This document shows, one piece after another, positions 11,146 through 21,215 of a stretch of 64,000 bases of DNA; within the stretch, counting starts at the first letter, position 1; every line of letters begins with the position of its first letter. Below the pieces are notes generated by a model, which saw only the letters and a list, made by a program, of their open reading frames with translations, was not told the origin of the DNA and did not search any database. Origin of the DNA: Mycosarcoma maydis (lineage: Eukaryota > Basidiomycota > Ustilaginomycetes > Ustilaginales); the NCBI RefSeq assembly GCF_000328475.2, contig NC_026484.1:806001-870000 (forward strand), given 5' to 3'. The position numbers were made by a program, and so were the translations under genes.

Positions 11146-11514
11146 GATCGTGCCGCAGCGGCGCTTCGAAGATCCGCTGATGCCACTTGGAGTTGAGCAC
11201 TGTTGAGAAGCGGGGATATCGAGCTTTCCTAAGCAGCCAAAAGTGTCCGTGTGAGTTGAAGCGACAGGAGGGGAGGACGAGTATAAGCTTCATCAATAGA
11301 TGACGAAGGGCTCGAGCGGGGCTGTGTGCGAAGTGTATGTGGTGTAATCGTGAATCGTGAATTGTGAATCACGGGAATGTATGTGCATCTGTGCGAGCAA
11401 GCTTGACAACAGACCAGCCTAACATCTCGGTGACTTCGTCACGCTTTCAATGACAAGATTGAACCTCACTTTGCAAGGTATATATACGCAATACTCAACC
11501 CGTTTAACATCAAA
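11146..11514. promoter_or_regulatory. Promoter region of the kinase and 5' flank of tRNA-Gly
   Basis: This contains the kinase 5' leader and a tandem of the dispersed motif near 11345-11372. The sequence tatatatac (about 11480) lies 30 bases upstream of the tRNA and may serve as its upstream TATA-like element. Confidence 0.45.
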
Positions 11515-11616
11515 GCATTGGTAGTGTAGTGGTATCACGGGACGTTGCCATCCCGCCTTCGATCAAGGCTTTACCACGAATTCGTCCCGACCGGGGTTCG
11601 ATTCCCCGTCAATGCA
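11515..11616 (+). tRNA. tRNA-Gly(GCC) with intron, copy 1
   Basis: Acceptor GCATTGG/TCAATGC (one G-U pair), D arm with AGTGGTA, anticodon stem GGACG/CGTCC, loop TTGCCAT giving anticodon GCC, T arm CGGGG-TTCGATT-CCCCG, discriminator A. A 31-nt intron follows position 37 and contains a small hairpin GCCTT-cgatc-AAGGC. The mature length is 71 nt. A T-run (TTTTTT at 11619-11624) just downstream is the Pol III terminator. The exons are identical to the minus-strand copy at 19721-19822. Confidence 0.95.
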
Positions 11617-12454
11617 TTCTTTTTTCATCCCTTTTGCCTAATTCCTATCACAAATTACCCCTTTGTTTAAATTTGGATTATTTTTGTCCCCTATCGCCGC
11701 CCCCTGAGGCTGGAAATCTGAGGGACGTGCGAGGTAGTAAACGTTATGCCTCCACGCCAACAATTCTTGATTTACGGTGAAAGTAAAGTTTTCTTCACGA
11801 TTCAAAGCAGGTTGTGTTGTCAGCAGATCGTGTGGGTTGCTAAGCGGCTTATCGACTCTTTAAGGACTTGACTTACTCATGACGATATATATATCTGATT
11901 TCATACCTACTGTGACTGTAAGTTAGCACGAGCTTTCTCACTTGGAGTTCGGCTATTCGCCAATAATAAAATAACAAAGCGTCCTCGCATCATATCGTAC
12001 CACATTCAAGATTTTTAGCTCTGACAGCTGCTCTTTTTTAGCTTCTTCTTGGCATCAGCGACACCAGGGTAAACTCCTGTACGCTGCAACTCGCCTCGCT
12101 GTCCTACGCAAAGTCAACTTCCACTTGAATGGCCATGTGTTTCGGTGAGAGCGCGATGCTTGATTCAACAGAGAAAGTCCGAGCTCAATGGACAGAGCGC
12201 GAATTTGGCCTGAGAAAAAGGAGACTCAGTTCCAAGTCGTGAGTTGGACGAGATTGCGAGATTTTTGGAGTTTTATGTCACTTCTCTCACGGCTTATCGT
12301 CATCGGCTGGCTGGTCATCTCAGCTTGCCATTCACCAACATACCGCCAGCCATCGGATCTGCTCCATCAACGGCGATTCGCAGTATTCATTAGCTCGTCC
12401 ATATCTGCCCTCTTAGATCCTGCCCACGGCGGCAGTGCTAGGTCCCTGTTCACC
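11617..12454. promoter_or_regulatory. 5' flank of the auxin-efflux-carrier gene
   Basis: No RNA gene is recognisable. The region has AT-rich stretches (tatatatat at 11885-11893) and in-frame ATGs at 12188 and 12275 upstream of the chosen start. Those could add an N-terminal extension to the transporter but look like leader sequence. Confidence 0.4.
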
Positions 12455-14440
12455 ATGAGGCACTCGTTGCTCCTCCCCACCGCCCAATACATAGAGCATG
12501 GTCAGAGTGGAGCCCCCATCGTGGGTCTCATCAAGGTCACTGCTTCGTCTATCCTCGAGGTCGTCATTCTATCGTCCGTCGGTTACATTCTTGCGCGGAG
12601 AGGCATCATCGACAAACGCACACAGACAAAGATCAACAAGCTCAACGTTTCCTTTTTCACGCCCGCTCTGCTTTTCTCCAAAGTCGCATTTACGCTCAAT
12701 CCAGCCCGACTGGCTGAACTGATCATCGTACCACTAGGCTTTGTCATCGTAACGGCCATCTCTACGCTCAGCGCACTCGTCTTGTCATGGACTGCCAGAC
12801 TCTCTCCAGCGCAGCGCAATTTTGCCATTGCTTGCGCCATCTCTCCCAACTCGAACTCGCTTCCCGTCGCGCTCATGCAGTCGCTCGTAGCCACCGTGCC
12901 GCAGCTCCACTGGGATGAGCAGGGAGAACCCGAAGATACCGTCGACGGTATGCTCGGTCGAGCGCTCACCTACCTTGTCCTCTTCAGCACACTCGGCATG
13001 TTTCTTCGCTGGAGCGTTGGTGCCAAACTGCTAAGCAGTGTTGAGGAGGACACTGTCGAAGACAACAGCCAGACCGAGCCACAACCAAGCTCGCCTTGTT
13101 CTGGAAGCGAAACCGACCACCACCCGTCTCGTCCACAGATCACTCTGCGCAGACCAACGGGCGAGCGCCGCCGACAAGAACGCAAGCGATCCGGTCCTCC
13201 CGCTTGGGCACGCAGCTTTCCTAACTCGCCATATGCTAGCAGCGCCAGTAGCGCCAACTTTGGTGCTGCCAGAGGCGACGATGGCCGCGACTCGGATGAC
13301 GAAGACGAACCCTTGGAGGCGTACGAGGAAGAAGGCCAAATCACCCTGCCCGGTGCCAGCAACAGCCGTGAGAATCGATCTTGTTGGAAAGTGTTCAAGA
13401 CAACAACGTACAAATGGTTCCACAATTTTGTGCTACGTCCGCTCTACGCTATAGGCGGCTTTATGACGGCTCCGCTGTATGCGGCTGTCATCTCACTAGT
13501 CGTTGCCGTCATCCCGCCTCTGCAAAAGTTTATCGACTCGTTGGAGCCTGTGGTGGGTGCACTCGAGTCGGCTGGGGCGTGCAGCATTCCTCTCACCATG
13601 GTGGTGCTGGGGGCCTACTTTGTGGCCGATGTTTCTGCCGTGCAGCAGAGTCAAGGATCGATTCCCAAGGCTGTTCCACCCAGCGCACCTGCAGGCGATG
13701 GATCGACATCTGCTATGGGTCCTCAGCCCACTGCACCCACTGCGACGAGCAAATCGGCCAACGACAGCGGCAGCGACGTTGACGATCCGTGGCGTAGGAC
13801 GTCGCTGGAATCGTCAAGCGCTTCGGGCGAGTCGACGCTGGTGCCAGTCAAAGACACTAAGCGCAAAGGCTTGGGTTCATGGAATCCATGGAACAGCGGT
13901 TCGTCCAGCGGCGGTTCCGACATTGAAGAAGGCGGAGGACGATTCACGGATGAGCCTTCATCCTACGCGTTGGCATCCGAGTCGTCTTCAGCGCGCAATA
14001 CACTAGTTGCAGGAAACGACGAAGCAGCGCGCAACGCCGACCTGAACAGCCGCAATTCGGCCGGGCGCTTCCAGAATGCGCTCTCCAAACAAGTCTCGGC
14101 CTCGAACATGGAGCGCCGCACCATCGCGGTGGCCATCTCGTCACGCATGATTTTGACACCGTTAATCCTGCTTCCGTTTCTGGCATGGTACGCCATGGCG
14201 ACGGCGAGCAACGTGATGGACGATCCGGTATTTGTGGCATGTGCGTGTCTCATTATCGGTTCACCTCCTGCGTTGACTTTGGCACAGATCACGAGCCAGT
14301 CGGCTCAGGGCAACCCGAGCTTCGAAAGGTTGATCTCCAGAACCATCTTTACGGCGTACACGTTTCTGGCGGCTCCCACGACGATTCTGTTGGTGCTCAC
14401 TGCGTTGGTCATCACCGAAAATGATAAGAACAAGGGCTAG
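12455..14440 (+). CDS. Auxin efflux carrier (AEC) family transporter
   Basis: Multi-pass membrane protein, 661 residues from the ATG at 12455 (MRHSLLLPTAQ). The longer ORF begins 89 codons earlier at 12188, but the family homology starts near VGLIKVTASSILEVVILSS. About five membrane segments occupy residues 20-190. They are followed by a hydrophilic Ser/Arg/acidic loop (about 192-310), further membrane segments (about 325-400), a second disordered loop (about 400-550) and three terminal membrane segments. This split layout with a large central loop matches fungal AEC proteins such as yeast YNL095C/Ecm3. Many members are ER or vacuolar membrane proteins with poorly known substrates. Plant-type auxin transport should not be assumed. 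Confidence 0.85.
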   Translation: MRHSLLLPTAQYIEHGQSGAPIVGLIKVTASSILEVVILSSVGYILARRGIIDKRTQTKINKLNVSFFTPALLFSKVAFTLNPARLAELIIVPLGFVIVTAISTLSALVLSWTARLSPAQRNFAIACAISPNSNSLPVALMQSLVATVPQLHWDEQGEPEDTVDGMLGRALTYLVLFSTLGMFLRWSVGAKLLSSVEEDTVEDNSQTEPQPSSPCSGSETDHHPSRPQITLRRPTGERRRQERKRSGPPAWARSFPNSPYASSASSANFGAARGDDGRDSDDEDEPLEAYEEEGQITLPGASNSRENRSCWKVFKTTTYKWFHNFVLRPLYAIGGFMTAPLYAAVISLVVAVIPPLQKFIDSLEPVVGALESAGACSIPLTMVVLGAYFVADVSAVQQSQGSIPKAVPPSAPAGDGSTSAMGPQPTAPTATSKSANDSGSDVDDPWRRTSLESSSASGESTLVPVKDTKRKGLGSWNPWNSGSSSGGSDIEEGGGRFTDEPSSYALASESSSARNTLVAGNDEAARNADLNSRNSAGRFQNALSKQVSASNMERRTIAVAISSRMILTPLILLPFLAWYAMATASNVMDDPVFVACACLIIGSPPALTLAQITSQSAQGNPSFERLISRTIFTAYTFLAAPTTILLVLTALVITENDKNKG

Positions 14441-14687
14441 AGTGGCTTGCAAAAAGACATGAACCCTAATCCTGGATTTGCCGATTCTGCATGCATTTCG
14501 TTTTGTTCACTGGAGTCGCATTGCCCGTGTTCTGAGCGTATATGAGAGGATCGTAGGGTGTCGCCGAGTTTGTCACAATCTATGAAAATTCAAGGCAAGA
14601 CGAAGTTGGTACGATTACAGAGCCGGGAGATGTTATACGGAGGAAAAGTCATCTTGGTTGGCCAAATTTGGTGAAAGGAGACACGCT

Positions 14688-15580
14688 CTATGCCTGGGAA
14701 GCGGGTTTGAAATCGCCATTGTCGGAGCTCTTGCCGGCGACGTCCTCGATCTTGAGTTCGCCCGAGATGATCTGTTCGAGCATCTTTTTGGGGATGGTCC
14801 AGTCCTTGAACATGTGGTGGGGGATGTTGTTGGTTCGGCAGTAAGTGGCAAGATCGTTGTCCTCCTTGTCCTTGACAAAGAGCACGTCGGCGTGACGCGC
14901 AGCCGACATGTCCGAGATACCGTCACCGGCAAAGAAGAGCGTTGGACGGTTCTTGAGCTCGCGGTAGGGAGCGATGGAGAGCGACTTGTCGTGGCCAAAG
15001 TGGTTGTCAGGGTGACGGTAAACGAGCTCCCAGGTGGTACCTTTCTGCTCGGGGTCGGTGAATTTGACTTCGTTTGAGATGACGTCGATCTCGTTGGCAT
15101 CCTTCTCACCGATGAGGTTGGAGAGGATGCTGCGGATGATGGGTGTCATACCCGAGGAGACAATGATGACGGGAATGTTGTTGGCCTTGGCAAAAGCATA
15201 GAACTCCTTGAAACCGGGGTCGAGGGTGACATCTCGTCGAACGAGCTCCTCCATCTCGGCAAAAGGACGGTGGACCGACTCAATCATCTTCTTGAAACCT
15301 TCACGGTAGCTGAGACGCTCCTCGACAATCTCGACGTTGATCTTACGGCGCTCGGTGTAACCCATACCGACCGTATCGACCATGTGGTCGTTCGAGTCCT
15401 GTGAGATGAAAGTACAGATTATGGGCGGGATGTCCAGATTACGAGCGGGATGTCAGCAAGACGGAAACAACCTAGCTTGCGAAACGTCGTCATGGGGAGA
15501 ACACTTACGAGGAGGGTGATGGTACCGTCGAAGTCGGTAAGGAAGACGTACTTGGCGTCGGCATACTTGAGGTGCGACAT
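14688..15580 (-). CDS. HAD-superfamily phosphatase, Pyp1 (YNL010W)-like
   Basis: Two exons: 15509-15580 and 14688-15398, with intron GTAAGT...CACAG (15399-15508). The product is 260 residues. Exon 1 carries the catalytic motif I, FLTDFDGTIT (nucleophile Asp16 and Asp18). Exon 2 carries motif II IVSSGM, the distal Lys region (GHDKS), and motif IV FFAGDGISDMSAA. Continuing the downstream ORF alone would lose the nucleophile, so the small first exon is essential. The fungal Pyp1-type family dephosphorylates small phosphorylated metabolites such as polyol phosphates. The exact substrate cannot be read from the sequence. The C-terminus DFKPASQA is not a clear targeting signal, so a cytosolic location is inferred. 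Confidence 0.87.
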
Positions 15581-17124
15581 GGTTGCTAGTCTATGAAATC
15601 CTGGTCGGAAGCTGGAAGGATAATCTGGGAAACGGATGGTTGTGTTGGTCGGAATGATGATTCGAATCTTTCAACTAATATATGGATTGGCGATCTCAGC
15701 AGCACCAAGAAGATCTGTCTGTGTCCTTTCGCTATTCACCAGTCCGAGTCGGCGGCGATCTGTGACTTTAGAACAAGGAGCCAAGCAGACGGGCGGGCGT
15801 GCACCAACAGTGTCACAGTGCGCGCACGCACGCACGCTCCACGTCGATTTACTCACTATTCACGATTCCGATTCATGATTTGCCGATCCAGACAACCAAA
15901 CACAAAGCGACAAGCCAACTTCCAGCGAGACTCAGGACCCTGGAAATATCAAATTTCGCTAAAAGGAAAAGCGTAGCTTGTAGCTTGCCCTCTGCATTCG
16001 TGATTCACATTCGTGATTGTGATTTGGTCTCTGTGTAAGCTGATTTGGCGTGTTTGATGCAGTCAAGAGTTCGTGAGTTGGGTCGATGCAGGGTGTGCGC
16101 AATGATGCTTGGATCCAACATTCTCCGACACATGCTCACCGCCTTTTGTGTAGGCGCTCAAGCTGTCAGATTCGTCTGATGAGTGCTCATCGACACGATG
16201 GCTGATCTGCGACCTGTTGATACTCAGCTTCCTCTCATTCACATGAGAACCATGGTGCAGGTACACCACAGCAGTCACCGACCAAGCACACGTTCCAGCG
16301 TGTTTCGTTGTAAATCTCTTCATCAGAGTCTTGCTGCATCACATGAAGTGCATTGCTCTGCTGCACACCAAGGTTGATGGACAATGATCATCAAGTTGAC
16401 GTACCTACCGACAAATCACAGCTGAGTTGTGTTAACTTAGGCACCAGCAAAAGTTGCGCTAGCTAGGTATGGCCGCGGTTCAAGCTTGGTCCTCAAGAGC
16501 GAGTGTCAGCTTCGCTTTTCCAATTCGAGAAACGTGGCCGCTTCTCTGTTGACACATCGATCGCTAACTCGCCTTCATGCTTGTGCTCTTCTTCTGTCAC
16601 TTCTGCTTGAAAAGCAAAAATCAGAATGTTCACGTTCCAAGCAAACGATTCGTGGTTGATTTCAAACAGTCAAAACCAGACGGCGCACCAGTCTCGGCTC
16701 TTAGTCGAGTGTTTTTAGGTGGATGCAGTCAAACCTGACCACGTCATGCTGCAGCTATGATAAGTTAGTTGCGCTGCCAAATCATCTATTGATAATACTC
16801 GATCACACTGGCCACACGAAAGTATTCAGGGGTTCAGCCTGATCGATTAAAATTGGCTCCGCTCTGAGCCCGATCCATCTTCCCGATACACCGCGATTCG
16901 GATATCATGCCGATCACTCCCTCCTTCATCATAGATCACAGCTCATTGCCTCAACCCTTAAACGAGAAAGTCATCAGCGAGCGAGGAGACAATGGCATAT
17001 ACGATTACATACACTGTGTGTGAGACAGTGTGCCGTTTGGTGGTGTACAGCTCAGATTTGTCCCAAGGGACCGCGAGTTTCTTTCGGTTTCATCGCTCCA
17101 GGGGCCTCTAGGGTTGATCGCAGC
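15581..17124. other. Intergenic region upstream of the HAD phosphatase
   Basis: 1.5 kb without a supported gene. Copies of the dispersed motif lie near 15857-15880 and 15995-16022. Short ORFs (63-127 codons) have no domain signatures. The rightmost part would be the 3' flank of the RRM gene. Confidence 0.4.
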
Positions 17125-19241
17125 CTAGCCTTGCATGGGCACAGGCGCATCGCCATCCTCATCATCTTGCGCCGAAACTTCAACCATGGGAGCATTTCCG
17201 TCATTGCCACCATTGACACTTCCACCGCCCGTTCCAAACTTGGTCCAGCGACGGTTGAACTCAATGTCGAGCGGCCTTCCACCGTAGACGTAGTTGTTGA
17301 ACTTGGCAATTGCCGTCTCTGCATCCTCCACAGTGGCGAATTGAACGACACCGCACCCCTTGCTTCGACCGCCTCCGATGACAATCTCAGCTTCATCCAC
17401 TTTACCCGTGGTTTGGAACAGCTCTACCAGGTCCTCGTTCGATGTCGACCAAGGCAAATTCTTGACAAAAATCTGCTGCGAGGGAGCTGCTGGCGGCGCT
17501 GGAGCACGAGCGCTAGTGGGTCCAGAGGCGCGTGTGCTGTAGCCGCCAGCAGCACCATGGCGATCACCGTATCCTCCACCATATCCGCCTCCGTAAGCAC
17601 CGCCGTAAGCTTCGTGGCTGTAGCCGCCACCGTACGGGTCACCGTATCCACTGCCGTAGCCGCCCCGTCCACCGTACCCACCACGGCCGCCGTACGCACC
17701 GCCAAAGCCGCCACGGCCACCCCGAGGAGGAGGTCCGTACCCGGCCCGGCCGTACGGGTCCATGGGAGGAGCACTGGCAAACTTGTCCAGCCTCACCTCG
17801 AGCATGCGTCCACGGAATTCGTAGCCGTGGTACATGGCAATCGCGTTGGAAGCATCATTCGAGTCGGCATAGGCAACAATGCCGCTCCCCTTGGAGCGTC
17901 CGTCGTGACCCATGTTGATGTCAGCACGCGTGATGTTACCTGCCGATCGGAACAGATCCTTGAGATCTTGCCAGCTTACGTCGAAAGGCAAGTTACCAAT
18001 AAAGAGTTGCGTGGGTGCGCCTCCGCCAAAGCCACCATAAGGCGGAGGCGGAGGGCCACCATAGAAACCACCTCGAACGGGAGGCCCAAAGCTTCCACGG
18101 CCACTCGATCCGCCAAGACCGCCGCGTCCGCCGCCGCGAGGAGGACCTCCTGGGGAGGTACCGTAGCGCACCTCGTCTTCACGATCCTGTTGCATCGAGA
18201 AGCAGAGAAACAGGGTCAGCTGAGATTCTACAAGGATGCCGGGCTGAACGCAGCAACGTCGTACACATACCTCTCGAACAAAGACTTGACGACCTTCGAG
18301 CTGCTTGTTGGTCATTTCGCGGATGGCTTTTTGTGCCTCCTCGGGTGTGCTGTACTCGACAATTCTGTCGTTGCAACAGTAATGGAATACACAGAAAAAA
18401 AAGCATAAGGGAATCAGAATCGGCCTCGAAGCAGCTTACTTCTGCGAGAACGCCTTCACTTACCCGCAACCCTTGGAGCTTCCGTTTGGCAGAGTTAGCA
18501 CCTCAGAAAACACGACGTGGCCGGCTGTATATACAATTGATGGTTGTCGGTGAAACGACGGAAATCGAGTCGAGTGTTGAATGGCGACACGAACATGGTT
18601 CAAGTGTTGTAGAATACCCCCAGTAACCCAACCAGGACAAAAGCGCAAAACCTTCCCATCAGCAATCCATCCACACTGCCTTCTACTCTCGTTCAGCCAG
18701 CGTGCCGCGCTGGCATTTCGAGCACGCGTGATGCTTCCATCTCTCGTGTCTCCGAGCAAGACATCAACGGCTGCCTATACCTCAACATGGTTCAAAAGTA
18801 AGCGTGTCGGAAACCACAAGATGACTACCCACCCTCCCTCATAAAGTCCTTGAGCGTGTTCCACTTGACGCCGTAGCTTAGGTTTCCCACGTAAACCCTG
18901 CAGTTCTTCTGACTCTTTCTTGAGGCTTGCGTTGCGGCGTGCTGAGATGCAATCGCACGATCGTTGAAGCTACGAGGACGGTCAGATCGGTCGGTTCGGT
19001 CGGTTCGGTCAGTTCGATCGCGGTCCCTGCGGTCGGATGATGGTGCGCCGCCAGCCACAGGTGAGCGCGAACGAGCTCGCGTCTGCGACATGGCGTCGCG
19101 GTCGAAGTTGTCGACCTCAGCGTAGTGCGTGTTCTCTTGGTTGTATTCCACTGTTGAGAATAAGGGAGATGCGAGTCTGTAAACACCACCAGCCAACATT
19201 TCGATTGACAATCAGAGAAACTAGACCTTACCTTCTGACAT
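17125..19241 (-). CDS. rrm75: Three-RRM glycine-rich RNA-binding protein (Gbp2/Hrb1, UmRrm75-like)
   Basis: Five exons rebuilt from splice signals: 19232-19241, 18833-19150, 18464-18524, 18271-18364 and 17125-18186. They total 1545 nt (514 residues) with every phase consistent. RRM1 is at residues 88-160 (RNP2 VYVGNL, RNP1 SKGCGIVEY) and is only complete after three introns are removed. A Gly-rich linker leads to RRM2 (221-297, LFIGNL, SKGSGIVAY), a long GGYGG-type segment (305-375), then RRM3 (398-472, IFVKNL, SKGCGVVQF). The N-terminus has Arg-Ser and RDRDRTDR repeats. The layout matches yeast Gbp2/Hrb1 nuclear-export adaptors and, as far as I recall, the glycine-rich Rrm75 protein of U. 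maydis. The first exon supplies only ten bases (MSE plus one base). Confidence 0.87.
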
Positions 19242-19720
19242 GATGGGTTTCGGTACGACGTCTTGGCCAGTGGCGTAGTCGTAGTCGAGATATTCGTGCC
19301 TCGATACTCGTTCCTCGATACGAATGTCAGTAGTACACACGGGGGCGATGGTAAGATCTGGACAACCCTGCGGTTTAAGTTGCGCAGCCCGGCTCCGAAT
19401 TATTTTATTTTTTTTACCTCAGCTTGACGTAACACAAAGTGATTTTATTTTAATTTTTGGTGAAAAAAAGGCGTGAGAGGTGACGCCTTCTCATGTCTGT
19501 TCTTCATAAATCCTGAACTCAACCTGTGACTCACAGACAGTTGCAGATCCGCAAACACAAAAATGTTTCCGTGAGCTCGAGCTTGATAGACAAACAACGT
19601 AAGACCGTTATATATAATATTTATTAATAATGTAGTCGTGAAATGAATAAGTTAACGTTACGTACGTTACGTTATTTCAAAATTCAGATAATTAGCAAAA
19701 TTGCAGGTGACAAAAAGATT
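19242..19720. promoter_or_regulatory. Promoter region of the RRM gene
   Basis: Contains the diverged repeats TCGAGATATTCGTGCCTCGATACTCG... near 19289-19322 and AT-rich tracts (19400-19470, 19608-19640). No gene is seen. Confidence 0.4.
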
Positions 19721-19822
19721 TGCATTGACGGGGAATCGAACCCCGGTCGGGACGAATTCGTGATGAAGCCTTCACTGAAGGCGGGATGGCAACGTCCCGT
19801 GATACCACTACACTACCAATGC
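19721..19822 (-). tRNA. tRNA-Gly(GCC) with intron, copy 2
   Basis: The minus-strand exons are base-for-base identical to the tRNA at 11515-11616 (acceptor GCATTGG, loop TTGCCAT, T arm CGGGG-TTCGATT-CCCCG). The intron is also 31 nt but differs at five positions. Three of these fall in the loop of a small hairpin whose stem GCCTT/AAGGC is unchanged. A T-run on the minus strand just past the 3' end (plus-strand AAAAAG near 19712) is the terminator. Confidence 0.95.
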
Positions 19823-20428
19823 TTACTGATATGTATCTTCGATATCAGTTGCACATATTATCTATAGTATATTGTTTTCACAAACTAAGTCCAGTTTGCT
19901 GTCTGGCCGAATCAGCACGGGCCAACTATGCTGTGCAAATTCGGGCGATGGCGTAACAATCACAACTCTTCTTCAACGTTCGCGCTTGACGCTTTGCGCA
20001 TTTCATCGAGCAGCAGCGAAGCCGCCAGAATTTCACGGGCTAGAACGGACGCAGCCGAAGCGGAGCGAAAAGCTGAGTCATTTGTGATCAAACGAGTGAT
20101 CAGGTGCTTGTCCAGAGAAATCACGCACTCTCACGATCCCTCAGAACTAACTAATCATGTATGGCAAGGCGGAGATAACCTGGCGACGACAGCCAAGCTG
20201 CTGCTCCACAAAACAGCCTCAACTCGAAATTCACGATTCTCTGGCGAAAAGAAGCACAGAATACCTTCTTGTCACAGCTGCTGCACTCCAAGCTTAATGT
20301 TGGCTCGTTCGCCGTGAACGCAGAATATATACTGTCGCCCTTCGAGCCTCTTACAACGAGCTCTCCCCACCAACACAACGAAACATTTCGCCTCGCATAA
20401 CGGCCCGCAGCAATAATCTCTGCCCAAA
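19823..20428. promoter_or_regulatory. Promoter region of the superoxide dismutase gene
   Basis: Intergenic stretch between the tRNA and the SOD start. It contains one dispersed-motif copy (near 20232) and a possible TATA-like AATATATAC near 20324, about 105 bases upstream of the ATG. No other gene is supported. Confidence 0.4.
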
Positions 20429-21146
20429 ATGTCTGAGCACACCCTTCCCCAGCTCCCTTACGGCTACAATGAGCTCGAGCCCGCCATCTCGGAGGAGATC
20501 ATGACCATCCACCACACCAAGCACCACCAGCTTTACGTCACCAATCTCAACAACGCTATCAAGGCCTACAACTCGGCCATCTCGAGCAACGACGTTCGCA
20601 AGCAGATTGAGCTCCAGAGCGCCATCAAGTTCAACGGCGGTGGCCACATTAACCACTCGCTCTTCTGGAAGAACCTTGCTCCTGCCAGCCAGGGCGGTGG
20701 ACAGCTTCAAGATGGTCCCTTCAAGCAGGCCGTCGAACGTGACTTTGGCTCGCTCGACAACCTCAAATCCACCTTCAACGCTACCATTGCCACCATCCAG
20801 GGCTCTGGTTGGGGCTGGCTCGGTTTCAACCCCAAGAACTCGAAGCTTGAGGTTGTCACCACCAAGGACCAGGACCCTCTGATCTCGCACCACCCCATCA
20901 TCGGTGTCGACGCTTGGGAGCACGCTTTCTACCTCCAGTACAAGAATGTTAAGGCTGGTGAGTTTGACCCACTTCTTTTAATGCTTATTGGCGCTCTGCT
21001 TCGTTGATCACTGACACGGCTTTTTGTTGTGACCTGTTTATTTCTCGCCCACAGACTACTTCAAGAACATTTGGTCGGTCATCAACTTCAAGGAGGCCGA
21101 GGAGCGCTTCAAGGCTGCCCAGACTGACGCCAAGGCTCGTGTTTAA
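20429..21146 (+). CDS. Mn superoxide dismutase, probably cytosolic
   Basis: Two exons, 20429-20957 and 21055-21146, with intron GTGAGT...CACAG; 206 residues. Metal ligands of the Fe/Mn family are in place: His28 (in MTIHHTKHH), His76 (GGGHINHS), Asp161 and His165 (DAWEHAFY signature). The protein converts superoxide to peroxide and oxygen. It begins [18 protein letters not shown], that is, directly at the mature enzyme's first strand with no mitochondrial presequence, so a cytosolic location is inferred. Cytosolic Mn-SODs are known in some fungi. Splicing restores KADYFKNIW; reading through would truncate the C-terminus after [12 protein letters not shown] residues. A second, mitochondrial form would be expected elsewhere in the genome. 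Confidence 0.93.
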
Positions 21147-21215
21147 GTACGACACAGCTTCATCTCGATCATGTCATCATTTTCATCACGACAATTTGAA
21201 CCAAAAAAACAAGAA

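Noticed and set aside
17020..18408. 462-codon ORF antisense to the RRM gene
   Set aside because: Built of Ala/Thr/Val repeats opposite the glycine-rich segment; the minus-strand protein has three clear RRMs.
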